Shown here: piece by piece, positions 1-9,361 of the stretch
How positions within the stretch are numbered: the first letter of the stretch is position 1
How the letters are laid out: the number at the start of each line of letters is the position of its first letter
Assembly (NCBI RefSeq): GCF_017948405.1
Contig: NZ_CP072844.1
Coordinates: 2,232,001-2,296,000 of the forward strand
Length of the DNA stretch: 64,000 nucleotides
Direction of reading: 5' to 3'
From: Psychrosphaera aestuarii
GTDB taxonomy: Bacteria > Pseudomonadota > Gammaproteobacteria > Enterobacterales > Alteromonadaceae
Program-made: the position numbers and the translations under genes
The notes under the pieces: generated by a model
Seen by the model: the letters and a program-made list of their open reading frames with translations, nothing else
Told to the model about the DNA's origin: nothing
Database searches by the model: none

Positions 1-1164
1 CAATGAAAATATAGTCTCTATCACGGCACAAGTTTGTTCCATTTCTTGATTCGTTAATGTCGGGTGCACTAAAAACATCAAGGACGTTTGACCTAATTCA
101 ACGGCCCCCTTCAGTCTAGTCGGTGGCGCAAAAGGAGTGTTTTCAAACGCCTTTTCTAAATAAACTTCAGAACAACTTCCTTGATAGCACGGTACTCCCT
201 TTGCGACTATCTCGTCGACAATTCTGTCTCGAGACCAACCTTCTGCGAGTCGCTCAGGATTAACAAACAAATAATGTTTATAAGCGCCATGAGTGATATA
301 TTCTGGAACATCAACGACACGAACTAATGGAAATTTTGCAGCGACTTTATTAATTTTTATTGCATTTTCATTTCTAGCCTTGGTCCACGTCGGCATTCTG
401 CTCAGTTGAATTCTGCCAATAGCAGCCTGCATTTCAGTCATCCGCCAGTTTGTTCCAAAGCTTTCATGAAACCATCTAAAACCAGCAGGGTGAGACTTAT
501 TAAAGACGGCATCGTAACTTTTACCGTGATCTTTATAACTCCACATTTTAGACCACAGAGCTTTGTCATTCGTAGTCACCATTCCACCTTCACCACCAGT
601 AGACATTATTTTATCTTGGCAAAATGACCACGCACCTATATGTCCTATTGAACCAACTGGCCGATTTTTATAAACAGCACCGTGCGCCTGTGCACAATCT
701 TCAATGACATAAAATCCGTGCTTTTCACTTAAAGCCATAATGTCATCCATTTCAGCTGGCATTCCCGCTAAATGCACAACAATAACTGCTTTGGTATTTT
801 TAGTGAGAACCGCTTCTATCGACTTCGCTGTAATAGCTTGAGAATTAAGGTCAACATCTGCAAATACTGGTGCAGCGCCGACACTTACAATACTACTTGC
901 TGAGGCTATAAAGGTGCGGGGAGTAGTAATTACTTCATCACCCGGCAGAATATTGAGCGCTTTGAGGGCTAAGTCTAATGCAAGTGTGCCATTAGCAACG
1001 GCCACTGCATAATTTGTTTGACAATATTGGGCAAATTCTAGTTCAAAAGCTTTAATTTCTGAGCCTGTCCAATAATTAACTTTGTTTGATAATAATACGT
1101 TTTGAACCGCAGTCGCCTCTTCAGCCGTAAAACTTGGCCATGGCGAAAAATTCGTATTTAACAT
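1..1164 (-). CDS. DegT/DnrJ/EryC1-type sugar aminotransferase (PglE-like), 3' end cut by window
   Basis: Predicted PLP-dependent aminotransferase that converts a UDP-4-keto-6-deoxy sugar into the 4-amino sugar. The reading frame is open from the ATG at 1164 to the window edge (388 codons), so only the last few residues and the stop are missing. Family marks are an N-terminal ANGTLALDLAL segment (about residues 57-67), an EDCAQAHGA segment (155-163), and the PLP lysine near residue 185 followed by a glycine-rich STGGEGG. The ATG directly abuts the stop of the PglD-like gene upstream, and with the PglC-like gene it makes a bacillosamine-type module. The matching 4,6-dehydratase (PglF/WbpM) is not in the window and may lie beyond the left edge. 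The family is secure; the exact sugar is inferred from context. Confidence 0.88.
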   Translation of the reverse strand, partial: MLNTNFSPWPSFTAEEATAVQNVLLSNKVNYWTGSEIKAFELEFAQYCQTNYAVAVANGTLALDLALKALNILPGDEVITTPRTFIASASSIVSVGAAPVFADVDLNSQAITAKSIEAVLTKNTKAVIVVHLAGMPAEMDDIMALSEKHGFYVIEDCAQAHGAVYKNRPVGSIGHIGAWSFCQDKIMSTGGEGGMVTTNDKALWSKMWSYKDHGKSYDAVFNKSHPAGFRWFHESFGTNWRMTEMQAAIGRIQLSRMPTWTKARNENAIKINKVAAKFPLVRVVDVPEYITHGAYKHYLFVNPERLAEGWSRDRIVDEIVAKGVPCYQGSCSEVYLEKAFENTPFAPPTRLKGAVELGQTSLMFLVHPTLTNQEMEQTCAVIETIFSL

Positions 1165-1791
1165 TTAAGAGTCTACAGCCTTTATTATTTTTGTTGGTGT
1201 GCCGTATGCAATAACATAATTCGGTACATTCGATACTACAGTAGAGCCCGCTCCTATGACAACAGACTCTCCTATCTCAATTAGCTGCTTTGTAACAGAA
1301 CCAATCCCTATCCAAGACTTACTACCAATCCTTGTACCACCACCCAAAGCAACATTAGGACTAATATGACAAAATTTTCCTAAATTACAATCATGTTCTA
1401 TTACAGAATTAGAGTTTATTATGCACCCGGCACCAATTTTAGAAAAACTGTTTATTATTGCACCAGGAAAGACAACCGTGCCATGGTCTATTTGCGCATA
1501 ACGACTCACAACAGCCGATGGATGTATTAGTGAGGTCGATATTAATCCATGCGTCTGAAGAACAGCCTGTTTTGCTGCTCTTATCGTATTATCTCCTATT
1601 GCTACAAAAGCGCAGTCAAATTGATTTTTTACCCTAATAAGATCGGCGGTATTGCCGTTAACAGTCCAATGCTCAATCCCTTTCATTTCTGGATATCTAT
1701 CATCAAAAAAGGTTACCTGGAAACCACATGATTCCGCGATATCTGCAACAACTTTACCGTGACCACTAGCGCCTAACACTGCAACCCTCAC
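1165..1791 (-). CDS. PglD/NeuD-family sugar O/N-acetyltransferase
   Basis: Predicted acetyl-CoA-dependent acetyltransferase that would N-acetylate the amino sugar made by the neighbouring aminotransferase. The 208-residue length is close to Campylobacter PglD. It starts with a nucleotide-sugar binding Rossmann-like motif (VLGASGHGKVVADI, residues 5-18), followed by left-handed beta-helix hexapeptide repeats from about residue 88 onward. A Glu-His pair at 132-133 (IEHDC) matches the family's catalytic base position. The start is GTG at 1791, overlapping the stop of the PglC-like gene as GTGA, so translation is probably coupled. NeuD sialic-acid O-acetyltransferases share this fold, so the acceptor is not certain from sequence alone. 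Confidence 0.85.
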   Translation of the reverse strand: MRVAVLGASGHGKVVADIAESCGFQVTFFDDRYPEMKGIEHWTVNGNTADLIRVKNQFDCAFVAIGDNTIRAAKQAVLQTHGLISTSLIHPSAVVSRYAQIDHGTVVFPGAIINSFSKIGAGCIINSNSVIEHDCNLGKFCHISPNVALGGGTRIGSKSWIGIGSVTKQLIEIGESVVIGAGSTVVSNVPNYVIAYGTPTKIIKAVDS

Positions 1792-2381
1792 TTTATATTA
1801 CCTCTGAAAGGTAAAATAGTAGCGTGGCCTTCAGCACTAATCCCGTCTCTGATCAGCACCTTTTTTACTGTTAAAAATAGTATTTTTATATCTAACCAAA
1901 AGCTCTGGTTGTCGACGTACCAAACATCAAGAGCAAACTTTGTTTCCCAATCAATCGCATTTCGCCCATTAACTTGCGCCCAACCAGTTATACCCGGTTT
2001 AACATCATGCCGACGAGCTTGTTGTTCACTATACAAAGGTAAATACTCAACAAGCAAAGGCCTTGGTCCAACTAAGCTCATATTGCCATTCAACACATTA
2101 AACAGACCTGGCAACTCATCTAAACTTGTCGAACGCAGAAAGCGACCAAACTTTGTTAATCGCTCTTCATCGGCCTTTAAGTTACCAAGTGCATCCGTTT
2201 CGTCAGTCATAGAGCGAAACTTAACCATTTTAAATACTTTGCCATGAAGCCCTGGACGACTTTGTGTAAATAAAATTGGAGAACCAAGCTTAAAACGAAT
2301 TAATAGGGCCAGAACCAACAATAAAGGCATAGTTACAATTAGTACACTACATGCACAAACAACATCAAATACCCTTTTCAT
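1788..2381 (-). CDS. PglC-like initiating sugar-phosphate transferase (bacterial sugar transferase)
   Basis: Small monotopic phosphoglycosyltransferase that would load the first sugar-1-phosphate onto undecaprenyl phosphate at the inner membrane. At 197 residues it is the short PglC type rather than the long WbaP/WcaJ type. A single hydrophobic segment (about residues 8-28) precedes the catalytic domain. Family marks are KFRSMT near residue 54, the catalytic Asp-Glu in SLDELPGLFNVL (about 87-98), and SLVGPRPLL. The start overlaps the upstream GT4 gene by 17 bases. Followed by PglD-like and PglE-like genes, it is best read as primer of a glycan starting with a diNAc-bacillosamine-type sugar; the substrate is inferred. 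Confidence 0.88.
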   Translation of the reverse strand: MKRVFDVVCACSVLIVTMPLLLVLALLIRFKLGSPILFTQSRPGLHGKVFKMVKFRSMTDETDALGNLKADEERLTKFGRFLRSTSLDELPGLFNVLNGNMSLVGPRPLLVEYLPLYSEQQARRHDVKPGITGWAQVNGRNAIDWETKFALDVWYVDNQSFWLDIKILFLTVKKVLIRDGISAEGHATILPFRGNIK

Positions 2382-3504
2382 TGCACACCTCGTGATTTAT
2401 AAGAGATTGATAAAAGTTGATTTGGCAAGCCGTTAACACATCTGGATTAAAAAGATGTTCAACACGCTCTCTTCCAGCCTTGCCATGACGCTCTTTTAAG
2501 CCGGAATTGGAATAGTAAGACCAAACCGCTCTCACCGCTGCGTCTATTTTTTGGTATTTCACAAGAGTCGCACTTTCGCCATCGGCAACCGCATCTTCTA
2601 AACCAGGAATTTGATAACACACAACTGGGATTTCTAACGCATTTGCTTCGGCAGCAACCAAACCAAAACCTTCCCGCTTTGAAAGTAACACCAATACATC
2701 AAAACTCGCTATATACTCATTTACATTACTAACATACCCAATGTGGACAATATTAGGTATGTCATTAAGGTTATTGTATTTAGCATCTTCTATTGGGCCA
2801 ACAATCAAGCCAGTAAAAACGTCCGCTTGACTATTTAAGATGCTTAGCAATTCTAAAAAGTCGTCAATTCCCTTGTCTACACATACCCTACCGGCATAAC
2901 CAACAATAAATCGTTGTGCTGGCGCGTCGTTAGCAACAGGCCATATAGGTTTTACCTTGCTAACGTTATATTTTTCTGTGGTATCTACACCACAAATGGA
3001 GCCATGCGCTAGGGTCGAAATCTTCGAGCTTTGACAATAACCATGATCGACAACCCACTTTTGAAGACTCGCACTCACACACAAAATATGGGTTGAAAGT
3101 TTAAACGGTAACCGTTCTACAAAGCTCACCACAGACTTTTTTTCTAGGCCAGCTTCCATAGCAACTAAGCCATGCAAATGATAAATAATGGCTTTTACCT
3201 TACATAAGCGCGCAGCAAAACACCCCAACAATGATGCTTTTGGTGTGTGAGTATGTACGATATCGGGTTTAATCTTTTTGATTAAGCGAATAAGCTTAAA
3301 TAAAGACTTAATGTCTTTTGATAAACTAATTTCCCGTTTAAACCCCATATCATGAACCGTAACTCCTCTTGGAAGTGCACGGCGAACAGTTGCAGTATTA
3401 ACCGCTAAATGCACGTCGATACCACTTTTTACAAAAGCGTTAAACTGGCCTTCTAAAAAACTTTCAACACTTAACGCTGAGGTTACTACAACCAACACTT
3501 TCAT
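2365..3504 (-). CDS. Glycosyltransferase family 4 (PglA-like position)
   Basis: Retaining GT4 glycosyltransferase of 379 residues, predicted to add a sugar to the lipid-linked intermediate on the cytoplasmic face. The N-terminal half has a GT-B-style MKVLVVVTSALSVESFL start and a DIVHTHTPKASLLG segment (about residues 81-94). The C-terminal half has VGYAGRVCVDKGIDDFL (about 204-220) and the donor-binding SKREGFGLVAAEANALEIPVV stretch (about 275 onward) with the EX7E-like pattern. It sits immediately before the PglC-like gene, the place PglA often takes, so it may add the second sugar. The gene starts at ATG 3504, one base from the stop of the HprK-like gene. Confidence 0.85.
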   Translation of the reverse strand: MKVLVVVTSALSVESFLEGQFNAFVKSGIDVHLAVNTATVRRALPRGVTVHDMGFKREISLSKDIKSLFKLIRLIKKIKPDIVHTHTPKASLLGCFAARLCKVKAIIYHLHGLVAMEAGLEKKSVVSFVERLPFKLSTHILCVSASLQKWVVDHGYCQSSKISTLAHGSICGVDTTEKYNVSKVKPIWPVANDAPAQRFIVGYAGRVCVDKGIDDFLELLSILNSQADVFTGLIVGPIEDAKYNNLNDIPNIVHIGYVSNVNEYIASFDVLVLLSKREGFGLVAAEANALEIPVVCYQIPGLEDAVADGESATLVKYQKIDAAVRAVWSYYSNSGLKERHGKAGRERVEHLFNPDVLTACQINFYQSLINHEVCNEKGI

Positions 3505-4563
3505 TTATGACGTAGCCACCTTAGAAACAACCGTCTTTATAGCCGAACTATAATTTAAGGCATTATCATTTTTAACAACCTTAATAAAATCCGCTTTTTC
3601 CATAAGTTGACTCAAAAGTGCCTGCTCTGTATTTAGAGCCGACTGAATATTCGCCTCTGGATTAAAGTACTCATAAGCTATAATGGCAGGTGCTCTCATG
3701 TAGTTAAATTCGTATCTATCTAAGTTTAAACACATATTAAAAGCCGTTTGGGCGTCGATATCAGCAACACTGTCAGAGCCTCGCTCTAATATAAAGATTC
3801 CCTTAACATCAGCAACTTGTGCTATTTTAGCCTCATCAACATACTTAGTAATTGGTTCTATCTTGCCAAACCCAAACAGCTCAATAACCGCAACCTTTTC
3901 GGTAAGCCAATTCAGAAAACGGCTAAATTTGCTATTATCGACATCACTGTAATACCTAAAAGTACTAGTCCAAGGTACTGCGTGACTTTGCGTACCATCG
4001 GTTACCGCTAAATCTTCAGCTACAAAACGATAGCCATCTTCCATACAGAGCTTCATGCTCGATAACGTTTTACCCGTATTTGGTGGAGCAAATATTAAAT
4101 AAGAACCTGTTTCATCGGCGATGCCAGAACAGTGAAGCGGAGCCAATTTATTATGCAGAAGTTTTAAATTAACTATGTCTGTTAAAATATACCCTACCGA
4201 ATGAACATTCATAAAACGATGAGTCACGAACCTAAGGTAGTCTTTATTTACTTTGATTTTTATCTCATTTGTTTCCAATCCAGAAAGTTCATATTGAAGT
4301 TTTCTACCAAAGAAAAAGTTACGATTATAAAATATTTTCCCAGCCTTTTTATTACCCGAAAAATAGTGAAACTTACCTGTTTCTTCATCACTTGGTGGGG
4401 TTTCCCACAAACGACCACCGACTACTTCTATCTCTATTTTAATTAGTGCGTTATCAAACTTCTCACTCGTAGATTGTGGCATGCATAGTCCATAAGACCA
4501 TTTAAAGTCTTTCAGATTGGTTTTAACCGCAAGAATGTTGTCAATAGGTACAAAATAATTCAT
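3505..4563 (-). CDS. HPr-kinase/PEPCK-fold-like P-loop protein of polysaccharide loci
   Basis: Function not known. The 352-residue protein carries a P-loop APPNTGKT (residues 159-166) preceded by LHCSG (143-147) and followed by an acidic FVAEDLAV (181-188). This is the arrangement seen in HPr serine kinase-like ATPases, where a His-containing strand, the P-loop and an acidic pair form the nucleotide site. The N-terminal 130 residues match no domain I recognise. It has no signal peptide or membrane segment and is probably cytoplasmic. It is co-transcribed between two GT4 genes, with a 5-base gap from the upstream one. Possible roles are phosphorylation of a sugar or glycan intermediate, or regulation; neither is shown by the sequence. 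Confidence 0.6.
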   Translation of the reverse strand: MNYFVPIDNILAVKTNLKDFKWSYGLCMPQSTSEKFDNALIKIEIEVVGGRLWETPPSDEETGKFHYFSGNKKAGKIFYNRNFFFGRKLQYELSGLETNEIKIKVNKDYLRFVTHRFMNVHSVGYILTDIVNLKLLHNKLAPLHCSGIADETGSYLIFAPPNTGKTLSSMKLCMEDGYRFVAEDLAVTDGTQSHAVPWTSTFRYYSDVDNSKFSRFLNWLTEKVAVIELFGFGKIEPITKYVDEAKIAQVADVKGIFILERGSDSVADIDAQTAFNMCLNLDRYEFNYMRAPAIIAYEYFNPEANIQSALNTEQALLSQLMEKADFIKVVKNDNALNYSSAIKTVVSKVATS

Positions 4564-4568
4564 TTAGC

Positions 4569-5729
4569 TCATTGCCCTTCTATAGTTCTGTAAAATTCAT
4601 TTCGCCTTTTTTGTAGGAGGCTGTTTTTATATTTTTGTGCATGTTCAAAATTTAATTGGGACTGTTCATTTCTCAGTGGGTACTGCTCTAATACTGTTAA
4701 TAGGCGGCTTGCCAAATCATCCACATTATCTGGCGGGGCAATAAGTTTGTTCGTTATTAACTCTGCTACTCCACCAACATCAGTGCCTACACAACACATT
4801 GAACTTGCCATGGCTTCGATCATGGCTCTTGGTAAGCCTTCCTGTCGTGAAGCCAATACAAATACATCAGATGTTTTGTGCCATGTCTTTATTTCGTTAA
4901 AATCACAAAAACCAACAAAATTAACTGCATTACTCAGCCCAAGCTCATTAGCTAACCCTTTAACCTCTTCTAGCTTTATCCCTGCGCCAACCCAAACTAA
5001 ATTAACGTCTAGACCTTTCTCTCTTACTTTTTTTAACGCATGTAATAATACATCTGGACCTTTGTAATAATGCTCTAAACTTCCAACGCTTAATATTTGA
5101 TAAGAGTTTTTGTTTGCCGATTCAGGTTCTCGTAAAAAGTAGTCCGTATCCAACAACGCTAAACTTGAATAATTGGTGGAAAAGGTCCCTCTCTTAGGAG
5201 GGTAAGTTTTTTGTAGACTATGCTCAGTAACAAAAGAACTTGCGTAGGCGCCTTTAACTTCCCATTTCATTTTAACCTTCAACAACCAGGCAATCATTTT
5301 AGAACTAACTGTTCGTCCTGCCACAGCATCGTAAGGGTCGCCAACAACCTCTACAGAGTACTTGTTAAAAATCATTGGAATTACTGCGGTTAATGACAAA
5401 GGTAGCCGAAACACTAACGTCGCATTTTGTTTTTTTATTCGCCTAGAGAGTGACCACCCTTTTTTCACCATCTTAAGGATATTGCGAACAAAACCACCTA
5501 TGCCTCGATAGTTGCACAAATGTTCAAAAGTTACGCCTTCACAATCCGCTTTTTTATATTCTGAGCTGACTTCACTCACTTCAGCCACTCTTGAAACTAC
5601 CACCACTTTATCGAACTCTGATAAATAACGTTGCCAGAAAAAGGCATCCGCTTTTGAACGGGTGTAATATTCACCATTTGGCAGTACGACAAACCTGGCA
5701 TCATGAAAAACAAAAATTACCTTTCCCAA
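4569..5729 (-). CDS. Glycosyltransferase family 4
   Basis: GT-B fold retaining glycosyltransferase of 386 residues. The C-terminal donor domain is clear: ILSVGSLEHYYKGPDVLLHAL (about residues 214-234), then SRQEGLPRAMIEAMASSMCCVGTDVGG (about 294-320) with the two glutamates of the GT4 EX7E motif. The start is a TTG at 5729, with an AAGGA ribosome site seven bases upstream, and overlaps the end of the Wzy-like gene by 13 bases. No later ATG would keep the first beta strand (VIFVFHD). It probably acts after the PglC step in assembling the left-hand repeat unit; the sugar transferred cannot be told. Confidence 0.83.
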   Translation of the reverse strand: MGKVIFVFHDARFVVLPNGEYYTRSKADAFFWQRYLSEFDKVVVVSRVAEVSEVSSEYKKADCEGVTFEHLCNYRGIGGFVRNILKMVKKGWSLSRRIKKQNATLVFRLPLSLTAVIPMIFNKYSVEVVGDPYDAVAGRTVSSKMIAWLLKVKMKWEVKGAYASSFVTEHSLQKTYPPKRGTFSTNYSSLALLDTDYFLREPESANKNSYQILSVGSLEHYYKGPDVLLHALKKVREKGLDVNLVWVGAGIKLEEVKGLANELGLSNAVNFVGFCDFNEIKTWHKTSDVFVLASRQEGLPRAMIEAMASSMCCVGTDVGGVAELITNKLIAPPDNVDDLASRLLTVLEQYPLRNEQSQLNFEHAQKYKNSLLQKRRNEFYRTIEGQ

Positions 5730-6865
5730 CTAATTTTCCTTATTATAAAACGGCCATAGGTAATGCTATAAAAGAAAAACCAAGCTAAAACACCATATAC
5801 AATGCCTTTAAGCATCATGTTGAAGTCGCCACGAATTGCGTAAATTGCAATGTATGACGCGTAGACAGAAATAAATAACGCTAAAGAGTCTCCTGCTATC
5901 GCTCTTAACCAGAAGACTCTAAACAAACTTCCCACACAAAAGAAAAAAGCAAACACCCCAATGTAACCAAAGTTCATGAATGCCTCAGCTTCTATTGAAA
6001 AACCAAATGCACCCGGTCGTACGTTCGCCCCATACATTTCGGTAAACCAAATTGTTAATCGGCCTATAGTTTCAAATTGCTTTAGCTGGACAAGTGATAA
6101 AACAGAATCTACGTATGTTACTCCATAGTAAAAATCAAAATAACCAACCTCTATCCACCTCAACACGTTAGTTACAATCATAAGGTTACTACCTTGGCTT
6201 AAAATGGCTTTTAAGGCTTCCAGCACACTGTCACCCTCTAGATTAGCTCTCAGTAAACTCAGTGCGGTAAATAATATCGAACAAACGAGCAATAATAGAC
6301 CTAACTTGGTTAAGCTTATTTTTCGATAAAGGGAATAAGTCAAAATACATGGGATAATAATGAGAACAAAGTCGCGTTCGCCAATTAACAAGCAATACCA
6401 AGTGAATGCCATAAAAATAACAGCATCATACTTAGTAAAGGATCTTTTAATCGATAGGCGAATACACACCAATAAAGGAGCTATATACATAACGATGTAA
6501 TGTAGCGCCCCTATTTTATCTAAAATGTCAGACTTTTTTGATGCACCACCAATTTTCATCATTAAATTTAAGTAGGCTAAACCCAATACTAAACTCAATG
6601 CGATAAGAACAAGCTGAACATGCCATTTACTTCGGCTAGATTCACCGACTAAAATTTTGCTCGGTCGACTTTGCACAATTTTACTAACAAACAAACCTAG
6701 TAAAGCAATACAAAATACGGTGACGGCGTCAGCTATATAGGTTTCTTTAATGCCTGAATATATTCCAAAACCAAGGTAGTAAGCTAAAACAGGTCCTAAC
6801 GTAAAATAGATATAAAACAATATATAAAACATTAGTGGTGAAATAAGCCGGTTGTTATTTGTCAC
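5717..6865 (-). CDS. Wzy-like oligosaccharide repeat-unit polymerase (left locus)
   Basis: Polytopic membrane protein with about ten hydrophobic segments and a larger hydrophilic loop near WFTEMYGANVRPGAFGFSIE (about residues 274-293), where Wzy-type polymerases carry their large periplasmic loop. Wzy proteins are poorly conserved, so the call rests on topology plus position beside a flippase. I chose the GTG at 6865 (382 residues) because a GGGAGG ribosome site lies five bases upstream. An in-frame TTG at 6898 is possible but has no such site. The chosen start overlaps the Wzx-like gene's end by 11 bases. An O-antigen ligase is the alternative reading. Confidence 0.65.
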   Translation of the reverse strand: MTNNNRLISPLMFYILFYIYFTLGPVLAYYLGFGIYSGIKETYIADAVTVFCIALLGLFVSKIVQSRPSKILVGESSRSKWHVQLVLIALSLVLGLAYLNLMMKIGGASKKSDILDKIGALHYIVMYIAPLLVCIRLSIKRSFTKYDAVIFMAFTWYCLLIGERDFVLIIIPCILTYSLYRKISLTKLGLLLLVCSILFTALSLLRANLEGDSVLEALKAILSQGSNLMIVTNVLRWIEVGYFDFYYGVTYVDSVLSLVQLKQFETIGRLTIWFTEMYGANVRPGAFGFSIEAEAFMNFGYIGVFAFFFCVGSLFRVFWLRAIAGDSLALFISVYASYIAIYAIRGDFNMMLKGIVYGVLAWFFFYSITYGRFIIRKISWER

Positions 6866-8072
6866 TCCGGCCTCCCAATAATAGGATGTAAGCTCCAAAT
6901 ACTCCTTTTAAAGCAAAAATAATCAGTAGCAACAAACTTGCGCTAAAGAATGCCTGCCCATTTGGTAAAAATAGACATGCCAACAAACCTATACCTAGTA
7001 TTAAAATGGTTGTTCGAGCTAATATCTTTTCTCGTTTTAACATAATATTTAATGCATTTAACAAGTGAGAATAAAAATTTAACGCAAAAGCAACATTAAT
7101 AATTAACCATTCAAAAAAATAAGATTGCGCATTTATATTAAATACAAAAGAAACAAGCTGAATTGAAACAAAAGAAAAGCATATGACTGCCAGGGACACT
7201 GCAGATATTAATAAGACTAGTTTTTTAATATCTGCGTTACCTAAGTGAGAAATAGTGGGCGTTAAATTTTGAGCGACGCTAATCTTAATTTTACCCCATT
7301 GATAATTTACTAAATTAATCACTAACATATTAACAAAAGACATAGCTTGAAAAAAAATCGTAAAAAAAGCTAACTGTTCAATAGTCGAAAATGTCATTAA
7401 GTAATATTTAGGCAAATTAGCCAACACAGCCGTAAAAAGCGCAATAAAGACTAGATGGGAAGAACGTTTAAAAACATACCGGCCCAATACCTTATGTTGT
7501 GTTTCACTGTTACATAACTGCAATGGCCGCAAAACACTAAAGTAATGAATGAATAAAATAAGGCTACCAAATGCAAACAACAACGATAGTTCTAAATCGG
7601 ACAGCATTACTAACAACGAAATTAAAACGTAAACAGAAAACTTAAAGGCATTCAATTTATCAATAGCGTGAGTTAGATTTTGATTTTGATACTTGCCTAA
7701 CTCAAGCTCGTGGTGAGACTCAATAAACTTAAATAAACATAAGGCAACAAGAAGCGGAATTGAAACATTGACGGAAAATTTGGTTATTAAATAGGTAGCA
7801 ACAACTAAAAAAGTTAAAAACAAAGCCGAATGAAAAATAAAACGCATTTTTAACACGTTATCAAATGCGCTAGCGACGTTTACTTCCGACGCCAATAATT
7901 GTTTAAAACCAAACAGCCCCAACACATTGAGTGGCACGCATATGGCTAATATATAGGAGTATTCTCCAATTTCTTGTAAGCCACGAAACTGTGCGATCAC
8001 CACAATAAGGAATACTTGTGCCAATGCAACTAAGATACCGCTCGCTCCAAGGCTTTTTATTCTTTTTATCAA
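6855..8072 (-). CDS. Wzx-like flippase, polysaccharide biosynthesis membrane protein (left locus)
   Basis: Membrane protein of 405 residues with about 12 hydrophobic helices evenly spread, as in the Wzx/MATE-like lipid-linked oligosaccharide flippases. The start is Wzx-like: a short basic lead (residues 1-6) followed by GASGILVALAQVFLIVVIAQ and a conserved-looking GEYSYILAICVPL helix. It would move undecaprenyl-linked repeat units across the inner membrane. It is the first gene of the left-hand operon; its probable start is a TTG at 8072, with only a weak ribosome site. A second, unrelated-looking flippase lies at 21972-23228, which argues for two export routes. Confidence 0.72.
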   Translation of the reverse strand: MIKRIKSLGASGILVALAQVFLIVVIAQFRGLQEIGEYSYILAICVPLNVLGLFGFKQLLASEVNVASAFDNVLKMRFIFHSALFLTFLVVATYLITKFSVNVSIPLLVALCLFKFIESHHELELGKYQNQNLTHAIDKLNAFKFSVYVLISLLVMLSDLELSLLFAFGSLILFIHYFSVLRPLQLCNSETQHKVLGRYVFKRSSHLVFIALFTAVLANLPKYYLMTFSTIEQLAFFTIFFQAMSFVNMLVINLVNYQWGKIKISVAQNLTPTISHLGNADIKKLVLLISAVSLAVICFSFVSIQLVSFVFNINAQSYFFEWLIINVAFALNFYSHLLNALNIMLKREKILARTTILILGIGLLACLFLPNGQAFFSASLLLLIIFALKGVFGAYILLLGGRSDK

Positions 8073-8235
8073 TGGAGTCTCTAAACTACTTTGTACTGCT
8101 ATTTTTTATAGTTTCTATACTATATTTATAACGAGTAACTTACACCTATAAACTGCAATAAAATACAAATAATTTCTAAGTCGGGTTAGTCATAATTATT
8201 TCATGAACTCCTTCCGATATATTGCTATAGTGTGA

Positions 8236-8296
8236 ATGCTAACCATACGTCGTAGTGAAGAACTAACTTCAGCGACTTACACATAAGCATTAGCAT
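8236..8296 (+). promoter_or_regulatory. Long imperfect hairpin in the galU leader
   Basis: Nested inverted repeats precede galU. The outer arms are ATGCTAA (8236-8242) and TTAGCAT (8290-8296). The inner arms are GTCG (8249-8252) with CGAC (8273-8276), and TGAAG (8256-8260) with CTTCA (8267-8271), around a six-base loop. A possible -10 hexamer TATAGT lies just upstream at 8226-8231, so the hairpin would fall in the 5' leader. No U-tract follows, so it is not a terminator. The rest of the 269-base divergent gap must also contain the promoter of the minus-strand wzx operon, but no convincing -35/-10 pair was found for it. Confidence 0.4.
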
Positions 8297-8341
8297 AAAC
8301 AAAAGATTTTCATTGAATCAAAGGACACATAGGAGTTTTCA

Positions 8342-9247
8342 ATGAGTACAAATGCAAAAACATTATCAAAAGTTAAAAAGGCCATTATTCCCGTTGCTGG
8401 ACTTGGCACTCGCATGTTACCGGCATCAAAAGCCATTCCAAAAGAAATGCTGCCGATTGCAGACAAACCTATTATTCAATATGTTGTTAACGAGATCATT
8501 GCTGCCGGCATTAAAGAAATTATCTTAGTTACGCACTCTTCAAAAAACAGCATAGAAAACCATTTTGATAAAAGCTTTGAGCTTGAGTCTATTTTGGAAA
8601 AACGCGTAAAACGTCAGTTATTAGACGAAGTACAGGCTATTTGCCCAAAAGACGTTACCATAATGCACGTTCGTCAAGGCGAAGCTAAAGGTTTAGGCCA
8701 CGCCATTGCTTGTGCGCGACCATTGGTAGGTAATCACCCATTTGCCGTTGTATTGCCCGATGTAATGATCAACGATTACGACTCAAACTTAAAACAAGAC
8801 AACTTAGCCGACATGATCAAGCTTTATGACGAGAGTAGAGCGAGTCAAATCATGGTGGATGCAGTGCCAAATGAAGACGTGAATAAATACGGTATTGCTG
8901 ATGTAGACGGCGTTAAAATAAAAGCCGGCGAATCAAAAGCCATGGTAGGCATGGTTGAAAAGCCTGATGTCGATGACGCACCGTCAAACCTAGCTGTTGT
9001 TGGCCGTTATGTTTTATCTGCAGAAATCTGGGATATTCTTGAGAAAACGCCAGTCGGCGCAGGCGATGAAATTCAGCTCACCGATGCCATCGCTACGTTA
9101 ATGGACTGGGAACAAGTCAATGCTTATGTATTAAAAGGCAGCTACCATGACTGTGGTGACAAACTTGGTTACATGAAAGCGTTTGTAGAATACAGCAAGC
9201 GTCATCCGGTATTAGGCGAAGCCTTTAGTGAGTACTTAAGTCAATAA
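8342..9247 (+). CDS. galU: UTP-glucose-1-phosphate uridylyltransferase
   Basis: Makes UDP-glucose from UTP and glucose-1-phosphate, the precursor for galE and ugd products used in the surrounding polysaccharide locus. The 301-residue length is normal for GalU. The nucleotidyltransferase signature [27 protein letters not shown] (about residues 13-39) is intact, as are the KPIIQYVV segment, the VVLPDVMI metal-site region (about 136-143), and MVEKP. The ATG has an AGGAG ribosome site about seven bases upstream (TAGGAGTTTTC). It is the only plus-strand gene in the first 40 kb, lies alone between two minus-strand operons, and ends in its own terminator. Confidence 0.97.
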   Translation: MSTNAKTLSKVKKAIIPVAGLGTRMLPASKAIPKEMLPIADKPIIQYVVNEIIAAGIKEIILVTHSSKNSIENHFDKSFELESILEKRVKRQLLDEVQAICPKDVTIMHVRQGEAKGLGHAIACARPLVGNHPFAVVLPDVMINDYDSNLKQDNLADMIKLYDESRASQIMVDAVPNEDVNKYGIADVDGVKIKAGESKAMVGMVEKPDVDDAPSNLAVVGRYVLSAEIWDILEKTPVGAGDEIQLTDAIATLMDWEQVNAYVLKGSYHDCGDKLGYMKAFVEYSKRHPVLGEAFSEYLSQ

Positions 9248-9310
9248 CAATGAACTAGGCCAGAGAGCAAACTAAATATCAGTGAGCTCTTCTATCGCTG
9301 AGTGCCACAC

Positions 9311-9353
9311 AAAACGCTGCACCGTCATACGGTTATTAACGCAGCGTTTTTTT
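9311..9353 (+). terminator. Intrinsic terminator of galU
   Basis: Outer stem AACGCTGC / GCAGCGTT with an inner ACCGT-CAT-ACGGT hairpin, followed directly by a run of seven T's. It lies 64 bases after the galU stop and just before the convergent SLC13 gene end. Confidence 0.85.
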
Positions 9354-9361
9354 ATGCCTGA

